From Prorocentrum cordatum (lineage: Eukaryota; Sar; Dinophyceae; Prorocentrales; Prorocentraceae), in assembly GCA_963575745.1 (NCBI GenBank), contig CAUYUJ010015272.1, positions 111,001-175,000 on the forward strand: DNA of 64,000 nt, in the 5' to 3' direction. The notes under the pieces were generated by a model. The model was given only the letters and a program-made list of their open reading frames with translations, did no database searches and was not told the DNA's origin. This document shows, one piece after another, positions 53,075 through 63,975 of this stretch. Position 1 is the stretch's first letter; each line of letters starts with the position of its first letter. The position numbers and the translations under genes were made by a program.

Positions 53075-53807
53075 TCTTTCTGTTTACGTCTTTGCTTGTT
53101 CTCCTCATCGATGTCCCCAGACCCTCGACGACGCGCCTTTCTCACGACGTGGGCCCCGGAGCTTCCGACCCAGCGTGACGTCTCCCCACCGTGTGCCGTG
53201 CCTCTGCGAGCCAGAGCAAAGCATGCACGTCGCGACGAGGGAGGTCTGGGCGTCTCCCCCCTCCTCTCGGGCGGGTGGTCATATGGGGGATGACCCCAAG
53301 CGGGGGGTGAAGACGAGGGCCCCACGTGGGGCCCCGTGGGCCCCCGGTCGGAGCCAGCGGGGGCTCCCCAGCAAGGGGGGCCTAAAGGGCCCCTTTGGGG
53401 CCCTTCTCTCCGCCCCCCCCACACAGGTCACCCCCCCTTACAGTCGACCCGCACGGTAAGGATGGGCGACCTTCCCAAGGGTACCTTTGCATCCTTCCCT
53501 CCTCGGTCCATCCCTGGCCACTTTCGTTGGCCGCGCCCCGCTCGAAAAGCTTCGAGATGGCCTCCCAAGGCTCTTGCATCCTTATCGTGCGTCCTTATGA
53601 TACGGGTTGACTGTGCCACCCGCCCGATGCTCCCGCGCGTCGTCTCTCCGGTTGGCGGCGCGTTGCATCGGCTCGGGCGAGAGGGGGCGGCCCTCGACGG
53701 CGGCGCGGGGGGGGCTTCTCGGGAGCGGCCGCCCGCCCCCGAGTGCAGTGCCGTCTGCACGCATTCTGGAGAGAAGCGTGGCCGGCACATCAGGTACAGA
53801 GGCGACC

Positions 53808-53974
53808 CATGCCAAGGAGCACCCTGCTTGCCTCCAGGGTGCCCTGGGCTTCTTGTTTTTTGGTGGTTTTGCTATGGAAGGCGTGACGTTCCCGCACCAG
53901 AGATCAATGGACGTCCTGGGGTCTCAGGGTTGGGCTTCTTGTGGAGGGCTTCTTGTAGACTGGCCTCCGCTGTA
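53808..53974 (+). repeat. Dispersed repeat, forward copy
   Basis: CATGCCAAGGAG...CCCTGCTTGCCTCCAGGGTG...GACGTCCTGGGGTCTCAGGG...GCCTCCGCTGTA. It matches the reverse complement of 61937-62107 at roughly 80 percent or more by eye, nearly without indels. Both copies encode a similar peptide (ALGFLxFxGF, DVLGSQGWAS, LVDxPPL). Confidence 0.85.
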
Positions 53975-54160
53975 AGGAATCGGCCTGCCAGCAGGTGCCC
54001 CGCGGAACATTCATTGTCCCCGATGGCCCCAGACACCCACATGAGCCCTGGGGCATCGCAGACCCCTAGAGGATCGACGAAGAATTGGCCCACGATCTCT
54101 TACAGCGAGGTGTACGATCGTGAATTTCTGGTGCAAGTCTGGTGGACAGAAGCCCCATCT

Positions 54161-54556
54161 TGACACGTCAATTAGTGAACTGTCCGTTTTCGGTTCTCGA
54201 ACTTTAAACGAGGTTTAAGGAGAGGCTGTACAGCGAACGCTATATCCGACGCTGTCTTGGCTCAAGGCAGCGCTGTCCTATATGCTATGTGCACACGACT
54301 ATGTGCGCCACAATTGGTATCATCGCAACGGACAGAGGCCACGCCCTTCTATGATCCATCTCCCATTTCCACGGTTTTTCACTTGCCTGTTTCGTCTTGC
54401 TTGCCATCAGAGAATGAGCTGTGGGATACCTCGAGACGTCGCCGACGTTATCCTCAGAGTATGGTTTTCCGCTTATTACTTCATGGTCAAGCCCTGTAGC
54501 CTTCCTTTTCCGCTTGGTAGCGGAGCTGGCTGCATCTTCATGTGGCTGGCTTTTAC
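54161..54556 (+). repeat. Left direct terminal repeat (LTR candidate)
   Basis: The core 54201-54503 matches 59591-59885, with shared blocks AACGAGGTTTAAGGAGAGG, ATATCCGACGCTGTCTTGG, CCATCTCCCAT, GTCGCCGACGTTATCC and TCATGGTCAAGCCCTGTA. Identity is roughly four in five by eye. TG begins both candidate outer ends (54161 and 59541); the right edge is uncertain. Confidence 0.75.
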
Positions 54557-54738
54557 ATCAGGTGTTATGTACATAACAACTTACCCCGGCACAGTGGAGT
54601 ACCCGACTGCGCCGGCTCTCAGCCACTACATTCCCGATACTCTCGAACCAACTGGTAACTTACAGTCCTATACCTCCATCTCCTCACCGCGCGGCCACAC
54701 GCCACGCACAACCCAAACACCGATATCCATTCGCAAGT

Positions 54739-56530
54739 TGACGGCCATGTCAGACCAGGCACCTAGTTGCAACCCTACGGACGCGACAACATCCAATGAT
54801 AAGCCACCTAACACCATCAGCGACAACATGACTACTCACTATGTTAAGGATGCCATGTTTGGAATTATCTGGGTGTGCCCAGGCTTTGCCGTGGCATACA
54901 TGCGAGGAGGAAGACTGGATGAAATACGCACTCGGGGTCCCTTCTGGGATCCCGCAGGCAGCGCACCCTTCGGCGACTTTGTTCGCGAAACACACACATG
55001 GCTTAACGCCACAAACGGAAACAGGACATCACCTCAACAGGCCGCAGCCTTGAAGCGCGGTCCAGGAGGATTGGCTAGGACGGACACTGGCCATGAGGGT
55101 GCCGTCCAACATCAGCAACTATGATGTCACACCACAGGGGAGACGCGCCGACGGAATCACATACATCATGTACTAATTGAGCACCACATGTGAAAACTTT
55201 GAGGACGAGCGACAGCTCATCTTGGGGACAGTCCTCATCGACTTCAGGGTCGAGAGAGGCGAACGCATTGACTCAGTACGTGCCCGATTTGAGATGGCTA
55301 GGCTGGAGGAAGACTCGGCAGGCTTTAACATTCCCAACTTCCAAATCCTTACTCTGATATTTTTCCGTGCCTTGGGGGGTGGTGCTTCCCGAGCAGCGCA
55401 GCTGCTGCAACCGCTCAACCACCAGATGCCCCGCATTCAGCAACAGTGCGACCAACTCTTGGAGCGAATGCGCAGTCATGGGCACTGGGCTGAGCGTTCC
55501 CCAGGGAACAGCGAATGCAACGCTGGCACTTACCGCGCAGGAATCAGCGACGCACTGGCAGCCATGCCGAACAGCATCTGGAATGGCAGAGCCCAGTGTG
55601 TCCATGACGCTTCTAGGCCAAGACGCCAACAACAACAATGAACAGGCGTCTGGCTCAAACGCGGGCTGGCCGTCAGCAGCCAGCTACGCGCCACCTGCAG
55701 CGACTGCCCTTTGGGGCTCGCCCAGCCAACGGGACGACGATGTAATCGATTCCGGCACGGATGCCGATGCGGTCTCTTCTGCCGGCGCCGAAAACCTCGA
55801 AGAGTCAGGCCTGCCTGCCGGCGATGATGCAGCTGCGCGATGCATGTTCCTAGGATATCATCGCGCCGAAACAGGGTGGAGTTTACGAACAAATATGATA
55901 TTCAGGCGAGCATCGCGTCGTCTCTGCTTCCGCAAAGGGAAGGGCCGCGGCGACTGTGGTAGACGCACCCGCAGATTGCATGGCAAAGGCATAGCCACGT
56001 TCATGGCTCGATTGACCGACTACGACTTCGAAGACCTATTTCTAGGAGGCAAAGGCAGAGGCAAAGGTCGCAGGCACACAACAGGCACGGGCATGTGATG
56101 CAGGCCTAATCCGATGGGTGAGGATGGAAAGGGGATGACATGCAACACCTGCGGGAACGACAAACATGTCCAAGGGGTGTGTTCCAAGGGAGGTGGATCG
56201 GGGGGCGGATCCGTGCTCCTTGGTTCTGGTCAGTCCGACGTGGATATCATCGAGTGCGTTGATTTCCCCCGAACGCGACCACCCCATTTCCTCTCAAACA
56301 AGATCTGCTTGGTTTTTGATGACCCATTTCGCCAGCGCCGCCGTGTCTGTAGAACGGTGCACGGAGTACCTCCACGACTGGGTCGAGGAGCTCTACGATA
56401 CCCCCATCGAGGATTGGGTCGGCACGCGTTGGCACGGACACGTGCAGGCAGATCCCGAATATGACGGCGAGGACGACTGCGTGTCCAACGCGGAGACCAT
56501 ACCTGCCTCTGGTGCTGAAATAACAGAAGA
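54739..56530 (+). pseudogene. Gag polyprotein relic with zinc knuckle
   Basis: Gag packages retrotransposon RNA into particles. Read in order: FWDPAGSAPFGDFVRETHTW and NATNGNRTSPQQAAALKRG (about 54930-55075); a frameshift near 55080; RVPSNISNYDVTPQGRRADG; a TAA at 55174 inside YIMY*LST; then RGERIDSVRARFEMARLEED, LLQPLNHQMPRIQQQCDQLL and RMRSHGHWAERSPGN (to about 55505). These match the capsid-like region of copia-type gag as I know it from dinoflagellates. A frameshift near 55510-55560 leads to an acidic spacer and a Gly/Lys/Arg-rich nucleocapsid part (LGGKGRGKGRR). A TGA at 56096 is followed in frame by a perfect CX2CX4HX4C zinc knuckle at 56141-56182. Downstream, VERCTEYLHDWVEELYDTPI continues in another frame. 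Inactive. Confidence 0.75.
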
Positions 56531-56539
56531 GCTCGGACA

Positions 56540-57581
56540 CGATCAGAATCGCCAACGCCCGCCCCCGGCCCCGACCGCGTTCGAACTCGCGATGGAGGAG
56601 CGGGCTGCTGCGGGGTGGGGCCAGGCCCGCGCCGATGCATTTGCGATGCGGGGGAAGTCTGGGAAGGCCCCAATCGGCTCTGACGGCCCCCGCGTCGGCG
56701 ACGAGGGGGGCGGTCGCCGGGGCCGCGGCTCAGCGGGCCGCCGCGCAGCAGGTGGATCAGGTAGAGCTGTAAAATGCAGCCTGGACACGGGCGGCCCTGG
56801 CCGCGGTCATTCTCGAGGTGCCGGCCGCGCGACGGGCAGCCGAGCCGAGCCCGGGCCGAGTCGGCCGAGCCCGCGCGCGGCGCGAGCTCCAGCGATAAAG
56901 GCTGGGGAAGGGGGGGCGCCTCCCCAGGTGAGGGGCGCGCTTTTTTCTCGTGCGATGACCGGGGCCCCCGCGCGGAGATCGGCGAATCGGCGAGTCTGAT
57001 GTGAATTGATTCCTCGAGCAGGGCTTTGCAGAGACCCGGATGCGTCATCGGCGGTCTTTAGAGCATTCTGCCATTCGTGATGGAAGGGTCTACGCCGTCA
57101 AAAGAGCGACGGAAAGCGGACATATAAGCGAGATGTGTTTAGGCAACGCAAGATATACCGCATGTGCCCCTGCCCAGCTCGCAGTCAGCATCGCGGCAAT
57201 TGCCCGAATGACCGCCTATCTCGCAGCCCTCATCATAGCGCGACGCCTTGGGCCCCCGATCGCGGTTCTGGGAAAGCCGGAGGGGCGGCCGCGTCCACGG
57301 GGGATTGTATCACATTGACCGACACGGAAGCTCAATAAGTATAAGAAACATATCAAGATCTGGCAAATGATCACATCCGTAAGATCTACGACGCGGACTG
57401 GCGCATTCGACGTCCTGATTATCACCCCGCTGACGACAATGACGACAGCGGCGACAGCGCTCTGAAAATTCAGCGCGACAGGTCAGATCTTTGGTCGTTC
57501 TAGTGCCAAGGCCCGTGCGCCCCCTCCAGGATCGACTCAGGCGGCAGATGGGGAGAAGGGAGTGCGTGTGTGTGTGTGTGT

Positions 57582-57621
<40 letters not shown>

Positions 57622-57685
57622 GTGTGGGGGGGGGGGGGGGGCGTGTGGGTGGGGGTGGGGGGGGGGGGGGGCAGGGCGAGCGGTC
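56540..57685. other. Unassigned interior with GT microsatellite and poly-G
   Basis: GC-rich sequence, a possibly coding stretch at about 57345-57500 (DLANDHIRKIYDADWRIRR, ending TAG at 57501), then (GT)n at about 57565-57625 and G runs to 57672. Nothing resembling integrase or RT was found. Confidence 0.4.
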
Positions 57686-57689
57686 TCTC

Positions 57690-58565
57690 GCGCCGACGTC
57701 GCCTGCCGAGCCGCCGGGCAGATGCACCCAGAGTGACAGCGACTCCGACGAGGAAGCGGGCGCGCGCGCCCAGGAGGCCCAGGGCGACGCTGCCGCCGAG
57801 GAGAAGCTGCGCCCAGACCGAGAGGTGGATCTAGAGGAATCCCCCGAGTTCGTAGACAAGGACAATAACGGGGAGGAGAACAAGGACGCGCGCGGCTCTA
57901 CCAGGCGCGAAGGCAGCGCCAAGAAGAAAGCTGAACGCTTCAAAGGCAGCTCGACGCCCATGCCTGATCAGCTGGTCACAAAGAGGTCCGCGGAGTCGCA
58001 GGCGGAACCGGCCCTTCGATGGGGTTTGGGCACCGAGACTATCGGCTGCAGGCCAGAGAGGTTCGAGCTCGGCCACGGGCAAGGATGAGAAAACTTGAAG
58101 CTACAAGAGATTTGCCTCCGAAGACCAAGTGCAGAGCCGGGGCGCTGGCGAATTGCCGCAACCACTACCAGTCGGCCTTCGGCCACGGCCTTAGCCGGGG
58201 GGTTTCCAAGTGGAAGCTCCTCAGCCATCAGCGAAGAAAGGGCGACGTTGAAAAGCGCCGCTCAGGCGACGTTCCAGGGTGGGCCACCTGCTGCGGGGTC
58301 TGCCGGGTCGTCGGCCGCGGCCTCGTCATCAGCCCAGTCGCTGCCGACCGTGCGACTTGCGCCAAGGTCAAGGGCTACGCCCACTAAGCAGGATGGCATC
58401 GGCGCCCCAGCCGGCGCGGGCGCGCCCGTGGGACCTCCGAGCCAAGAAGGGGCGGACGCGCCCAACACATACAACGGTCTTGGCCCATCTGCTGCGCCGA
58501 CGCAGCTCGCCGCCGAAACAGCGCAAGAAAGGTTGCGCAGCAAGTTTCGCAGCGTGGGCTCCTGA
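57690..58565 (+). pseudogene. Acidic and Ser/Ala-rich reading frame, one stop
   Basis: One plus-strand frame stays open from the G runs to 58565 apart from a single TGA at 58086. The first part is acidic and Lys-rich (SDSDSDEEAGARAQEAQ, DLEESPEFVDKDNNGEENKD), and the second Ser/Ala/Pro-rich (SSSAISEERATLKSAAQ, GSAGSSAAASSSAQSLPTV) ending ERLRSKFRSVGS. It looks like a disordered protein region and has no domain. It lies between gag and the KptA-like relic, in the interior of the LTR element. Confidence 0.4.
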
Positions 58566-58889
58566 GCCTAATGCAGAGGAACAGTTATCATTGCCATCCT
58601 TTACCACATAAAGGCGAAATTGCCGCTATGTCTGCGTGGTGGTCTCGCCCTTGCAGGCGTAGGCCATTTCTTCGCAATGCTTGCAGTAAGCAGTTCATGC
58701 GGGATCGTCGGTCCTGGGGCCCTTGCGATTGATGGGTAGCGGGCGCAGATGTTCTGACCCACGTTTGTGGTGGTCCTCAGTACGAAGCAGTCGCCATGTG
58801 GATGCTTGGCCCACCACCCAAATATGTGACATGACTACTGCTTTACATCGCCGATGTGACGGACTGTTCGGGCGCTGCACTAGGACGCC

Positions 58890-59420
58890 CCCAGCTAAAG
58901 TGCACGCGCGATGACGAGGATGTGTCGGCGCTGTGCAACAGAGCCGCCAACGGACAGTCGCCTCCTGGCATCCTGTGTTCAGAACCGTTGCACACTCCAG
59001 CGGCAGCTTTAGGCGGCCATGAATCCCCGAGGTTCTTCATGCATGGAACCAAGCGAGAATGCGCACAGGGCGTCATTCAGCATGGGCTGTCCTGTTGCGC
59101 AAAGCACCACCCGCGAGGAGGGCGCGGTTGGCAACGTGTGCGTGGATGCCCGCGTCTGCCAGGACACCCCAGGATCCGGTTGGGCCTTGGGGCCGATTCT
59201 AATCTAGTCATATTCATATCTACCCCGCGCCCATTACAAGACGGAGCCAAGGTATGGGCGTTCTGCCCGCGACATCTTCTTGACGGGCGGTTTCGATGAA
59301 ATTGTGCCGACCAAGTGCATCATGCAGCTCGCGCAGAAGCCCGAAGACGAGCGGGCGCGCGCCCCTTATAACCACCTACGGGTGATTGCGCGGTCTTGCC
59401 CGTGGCCATCCATAATTATA
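58890..59420 (+). pseudogene. RNA 2'-phosphotransferase (KptA/Tpt1)-like relic
   Basis: KptA/Tpt1 enzymes remove a 2'-phosphate from RNA (the splice-junction phosphate of tRNA in yeast) by transfer to NAD+. Visible in order: RPQLKCTRDDED...RAANGQS (58885-58965), like the family's RFxL...IRAxQGHS block; FFMHGTKRECAQGVIQHGLS (58,0xx region's downstream end, HGT at 59042-59050), the HGT...GL motif; NLVIFISTPRPLQDG near 59200-59245, like VxIxVDxxxAxxDG; and, after a one-base shift near 59250, YGRSARDIFLTGGFDEIVP, like the FxRSxNxVxLTxGxxxxxPP block. The typical N-terminal LSKxLSxxLRH helix is not seen. The His of QGHS is replaced (NGQS). Frameshift and substitutions make it inactive. The assignment is from motif order only; other HGT-containing ADP-ribose-handling folds are less likely. 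Confidence 0.6.
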
Positions 59421-59540
59421 TGTGGCTGGTCGTGGCAATGTGGCATGACCGGCCCAAGTGCTCTGTGCGGTCTTTCTCTTACTTGCTTGCGCACTGCTCG
59501 GGGTGCTGAAGAACAATATCCCCCATCCTTCTGCATTACC

Positions 59541-59928
59541 TGATGTAATTTATTAAGACAAGGATCTAGCGTTCGGCCCCTCCCCTCCCGACTTTCAACG
59601 AGGTTTAAGGAGAGGTTGTATAGCGAATTCAATATCCGACGCTGTCTTGGCTCAAAGCAGCATGCGCTGGGTGCGCGCGACTCTGCGCGCCTTAGTTGGT
59701 ATCGTAGCAACGGACAAACGCCACGTCCTTCTACTATCCATCTCCCATTCCCATGGCTTCTCTCTTGCCTTTCATCTTGCTTGCCAGTCAGGGATCAGTT
59801 GTGGGATGCCTCCATGCGTCGCCGACGTTATCCCAACGGTAGGGTTCCCGCTTACTACCTCATGGTCAAGCCCTGTATCCTTATCACTCACTCTCGAGAG
59901 GGCGCCGCGGCCGTCATTTTCCAGGCTT
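59541..59928 (+). repeat. Right direct terminal repeat (LTR candidate)
   Basis: Partner of 54161-54556 in the same orientation; core 59591-59885. It carries CTTTCAACGAGGTTTAAGG, CCGACGCTGTCTTGGCTCAA and GACGTTATCCCAACGG. Its 5' part has a C/T insertion of about 10 bp relative to the left copy. Confidence 0.75.
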
Positions 59929-60539
59929 GCGCCCGCCAGATTTGGGCCTGAGGTCGTTTTCATTGAACCACGTTTTGCTAAAGTGGGTTTTGTCCATCCC
60001 CGAGTAAGGGTGCCGAGAAGCGAGGTTGCCCCCCCTGCCACCTTCTGGAAAGGCGGGGGCGGGCCTGCGAGCACGGGGCCCGAGTAGCTGGATGGGCCCG
60101 CAAACCACGGCGCATCGCCAGGGCATCAGCAATACGGCGCGATCCGGAACCCGATATTCTTCGCACCGTCGGGCGTCTCGTAACGGGGGGGCGATGGAAG
60201 TGTGGGGGGGGGATCGAGGGTTGCGCGAGTGGGGCCCGACATAGGGGCGCAACGGGGCCCCCCCCAACAGGCCCGAAGGTGGGCGGAGAAGGTGCGTCTT
60301 CCCCCCCCACCCCCCCGTCCTGGCCTGTAGCGCCCGATGCCGACATGGCAGATGCACCGTCGATGCATCGACGATACAGCGCGATCTTTGGAACCTTGTG
60401 GCTCTGGCCCCATGTAGGGCGCCACCATCGTAAAAGGTCGGCCCCTCCACGTTTGGAGGTCTCCAGACGTCTGCCTCTCGAGAAACCTCGAGGAGGTTTG
60501 TCGGCGGCCCCCGGATATCCCCAAGGGTCAACAGAGGCT
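59929..60539. other. No gene recognised
   Basis: Mixed sequence with G and C runs (60185-60310). A GATGCATCGACGATACAGCGCGA-like stretch at 60361-60383 resembles one near 62357. Confidence 0.4.
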
Positions 60540-60840
60540 TCCAGATGCGGAGGAGGAAGCGGGGAAAGAGGAGGAGGAGGAGGACAAGGAGGAGGAGGAG
60601 GAGGAGGAGGAAGAGGAGAAGGAGGAGGAGGAAAAAGAGGAAAAAGAGGAGGAGGAGGAAAAACAGGAGGAGGAGGAACAGGAGGAGGAGGTGGAGGAGG
60701 AGGAGGAGGAGGAGGAATGGGAAGGAACGGGAAGAGGAGGCAGGGGGAGGTGGGGGGAAACGGAGGAGGAAGAGGAAGAGGAGGATGAGGAGGAGGAGGA
60801 CGACGAGGAGGACGAGGACGACGACGAGGAGGAGGAGGTT
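60540..60840 (+). repeat. GGA/GAA triplet array
   Basis: About 300 bp of GAGGAGGAGGAA-type sequence. It is followed by GATCCTCGATCGTCCTCC, a flank resembling that at 63815-63850 after the larger GAT/GGA array. Confidence 0.9.
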
Positions 60841-61305
60841 CGGGGAGCCACCAGACGTCCAATCGACTTGATCCTCGATCGTCCTCCTTCTGCCCTCTTG
60901 CTGCGCGCCGCCGACTAACCATCACACGCCAGGCTGCTCGGCTGAGGTCTCACCGCTCTTTGGCGGCGGCGCCCGAGGATGCGGCGCGGGTCGCGGGCGG
61001 ACCGCTCCGGCCGTCTGCTCATCCCCCCCCCTGCCGGGGACCAGTGGGGTCATGAGGGACTCTGCTATGATGGCCTGTTTTCCACCACCACCACCATGAA
61101 TTTGAGGGCGAGGGGGTCCTCCTCCTCGTCCTCCTCCTCCTCCTCGTCCTCCTCCTCGTCCTTCACCTCCTTCCCCCCTTCAACTTATGGTGGTGGTGGT
61201 GGAAAACAGACCCATCATGCTAGCTGCTATGCCGTTTCAGGGGCTCCAGTTACTGGGGCAGCAAAAATTTGTGTCCTTCAAGAGTTCTGGATCTCTAGGT
61301 TACAG
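60841..61305. other. No gene recognised
   Basis: Mixed sequence with a CTCCTC tract at about 61118-61165 and CCACCACCACCATG/TGGTGGTGGTGG paired blocks near 61083 and 61189. Confidence 0.4.
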
Positions 61306-61309
61306 GTGC

Positions 61310-61592
61310 CCCCATAACTATTGGTCCCCGACCCAAACCATTGGCTCCCTTCCCCCAAGCTGTTGGTACCCCGCCCTGGACTATTGGTACGTACCCCCCT
61401 GGACTACAGGTACTCCCCGGACCACCCGCGCTCGCGCGACAGGCCACTTCTCCATGCGGCAAGTGCCCCCTCCCCCATCCCCCTCCCCAGACTACTGGCA
61501 CCCCGCCCTGGATTATGAGTACTTCCCGCTGGACTACAGGTACCCTTCTCCCAGACCTGCAGCCTCCCCGGACTACAGGTACCCCCAGAATT
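61310..61592 (+). repeat. CTGGACTACNGGTACCCC repeats
   Basis: Degenerate units of about 18-25 bp around CCCTGGACTACAGGTACCCC, with variants such as GGATTATGAGTACTTCC and AAGCTGTTGGTACCCCG; about ten are visible. Confidence 0.8.
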
Positions 61593-61936
61593 GTTGAGGG
61601 ACACAGAGTAAAGGGTTTCTCATTCTCCTCCTCCTACTCCTCTTTCTCCTCCCTTCTTTTTTTCTTCTACCTCGCTTGACTGAGCCCCTCAGACAGCATA
61701 CTCAAGGAACCAACGGGGGCCTGAGGGCGAGGGCTTTGGGGCCCTCGGGCTTCTCCGCACGATGATGAGGACGAGGAGGAACAGGAGGGTAGGGAGGAAA
61801 GCCGACGAGGAGTAAATAGGCTAAGGAGAACAACTAGTTCGGAGAGGGCAGCGTCCACTACCGCTCCTTCGCGAGCCCGCAGGAGGGAGCCGTGGAGGCC
61901 CGGGGACTGCGGGTACTTTCGTTATCGCTGCTTTCT

Positions 61937-62107
61937 GTACAGCGGAGGCTGGTCCACAAGGAACCTTCCATAAGAAGCCCAGCCCTGAGACCCCAGGACG
62001 TCCTTTGATGTTTGGTGTGGGGACGTCGCGCCTCCCACATCAAAACCATCGAAACCCAAGAAACCCAGGGCACCCTTGAGGCAAGCAGGGTATTCCTCCT
62101 TGGCATG
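61937..62107 (-). repeat. Dispersed repeat, inverted copy
   Basis: The minus-strand reading matches 53808-53974. On this strand the peptide reads YPACLKGALGFLGFDGFDVG, then TSKDVLGSQGWASYGRFLVD. Differences between the copies are mostly substitutions, with almost no indels. Confidence 0.85.
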
Positions 62108-62534
62108 GACCCCCACTGTAGCATCCTCACGTCCTGCGCCGTGGCAGCAAAACAACAGCGCCGCGCAGGCGCCTGTGCTCTCCACCTCTGTGCAGCACTT
62201 CTCAGGTCAGATCGATTCACATGGGCCATGGGGCACCCCTCCAGAACCGCGGGATCTCAGAGATCACTGATCTGTCCTGGTCCGACTTTGTCCCGGAGTT
62301 CTGTCTGGACCGGAAGGCAGGACTTGGAGCTCGTTGTTTTGCATACCGATTCCGCCGATGTATCGCCGATGCATCGGCGGTGCTTCGCGACCCTCCGACC
62401 CCATGGACTACAAGCCCCATCCATGAGGCCTTCACCTCAGAAGGCGAGCAGAGGCCAACAGGGGTGCCCAGAGGTCTCTCAGGGCCCCCAGAGTGCTTCC
62501 CGACGGCCTCCGCGAGGCCTGGCACCGCAGGGGA

Positions 62535-62600
62535 GGGGGAGGAGGAAGGAGGAAGGAGGAAGGAGGAGGAAAATGAGGATGAGGATGAGGATGAGGATGG

Positions 62601-62645
<45 letters not shown>

Positions 62646-62702
62646 CGATGACGATGACGATGACGATTACGATGATGATGAGAATGATTAAAATGAGGAT
62701 GG

Positions 62703-62734
<32 letters not shown>

Positions 62735-63118
62735 CTGCTGATGCTGATGCTGATGCTGATGATGATGCTGATTATGATGATGATAGTGATGATGATGGTG
62801 CTGATGATGCTGGTGCTGATGCTGATGCTGATGCTGATGCCGATGCTGATGATGATGCTGATGCTGGTGCTGATGCTGATGTAGATGGTGATGATGATGA
62901 TAATGACGATGCTGATACTCATGCTGATGCTGATGTTGATGCTGATGCCGATGCTGATGCTGATGCTGATGCTGATGATGCTGATGCTGATGTTGATGCT
63001 GCTGCTGCTGCTGATGATGATAGCGATGGTGATGATGATGACGATGGCGACGATGATGGTGATGATACTGATGCTGATGATGATGGTGGTGATGGTGATG
63101 ACGATGACGATGACGATG

Positions 63119-63149
<31 letters not shown>

Positions 63150-63414
63150 CGATGACGAGGATGATGCTGGTGATGATGAGGTTGTTGACTATGATTATGT
63201 TGTTGATGCTGATGCTGGTGATGATGTTGCTGATGATGATGCTGATGCTGATGGTGATGATGCTGTTGATGATGATGAGGATGCTGGTGAGGATGCTGAT
63301 GATGATGATGACGATGAGGATGATGATGATGATGATGATGATGACGATGCTGCTGATGGTGATGATGCTGATGATGCTGCTGATGTTGATGCTGATGAAG
63401 ATGAATAATATGAA

Positions 63415-63487
<73 letters not shown>

Positions 63488-63529
63488 CTGATGCTGATGC
63501 TGATGATGATGCTGATGCTGCTGCTGAAC

Positions 63530-63577
<48 letters not shown>

Positions 63578-63760
63578 CTGCTGCTGGAGAAGGAGGAGGA
63601 GGGAGGAGGGAGGAGGGAGGAGGAGGAGGGAGGGAGGAGGGAGGAGGGAGGAGGGAGGAGGGAGGAGGGAGGAGGGAGTGGGAGGAGGAGGAGGAGGAGG
63701 AGGAGGAGGAGGAGGAGAAGGATGAGGACGAGGAGGAGGAGGATCAGGAGGAGGAGGATG
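62535..63760 (+). repeat. GAT/GCT triplet array flanked by GGA
   Basis: GGA-rich start, then about 1 kb of GATGAT, GATGCT and GATGAC sequence with pure (GAT)n cores near 62598-62640, 63411-63486 and 63530-63574, then (GGA)n to about 63745. It is the longest microsatellite here; all six frames are open but repetitive. Confidence 0.95.
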
Positions 63761-63799
63761 ACCAGTGTAAATGCAAGACTCATCAACGACGCGCTGATA

Positions 63800-63975
63800 A
63801 TGCTTTAGATTTCGGTCACCGATTCTCGATCCTCCTGCTCCTGCCCTCTTCTGGGAACTCCTGCTCGGCCACTCTCGGCCATATCCCCTCCTCGATCCTC
63901 CCATTTCCTGTTCGATCCTCCTCCCCGTCGATCCTCCCCCCTCGATCCTCCGACCCTTCCTCGACCTTCCTGCCG
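63800..63975 (+). repeat. TCGATCCTCC repeats
   Basis: CTCGATCCTCC occurs near 63823, 63892, 63915, 63934 and 63946, with CTGCTCCTGCCCTCTTCTGG between the first copies. A shorter version follows the GGA array at 60866-60900. It runs towards the window edge. Confidence 0.7.

Larger units (their letters stand above)
54161..59928 (+). mobile_element. Probable LTR retrotransposon, gag present, pol not seen
   Basis: Two direct repeats of about 390 bp (54161-54556 and 59541-59928) flank 5 kb of plus-strand sequence. A gag-like reading frame starts within about 200 bp of the left repeat, the layout of an LTR retrotransposon. Gag shape and zinc knuckle fit the copia-like elements I associate with dinoflagellates. 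No protease, integrase, RT or RNase H motif was found between gag and the right repeat; that space holds an acidic/Ser-rich reading frame and a KptA/Tpt1-like relic. The element is non-functional and may be a non-autonomous or chimeric form. Outer edges are approximate, and neither target-site duplication nor primer-binding site was established. Confidence 0.65.

Noticed and set aside
52645-53424. A 259-codon minus-strand frame
   Set aside because: It crosses the palindrome and GC-rich spacer, has no domain, and is overlapped by long frames on the other strand.
54245-54266. Spliced-leader-like sequence (17 of 22) inside the left terminal repeat, also at 59635-59656
   Set aside because: Five mismatches fall in the conserved core, and the sequence is part of a longer repeat shared by both terminal repeats. 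Chance or descent within the repeat explains it better than leader origin.
62432-63904. Very long His-rich and Ile-rich frames on the minus strand and a Met/Asp-rich one on the plus strand
   Set aside because: All come from GAT/GCT/GGA triplet repeats, and all frames are open in both directions.
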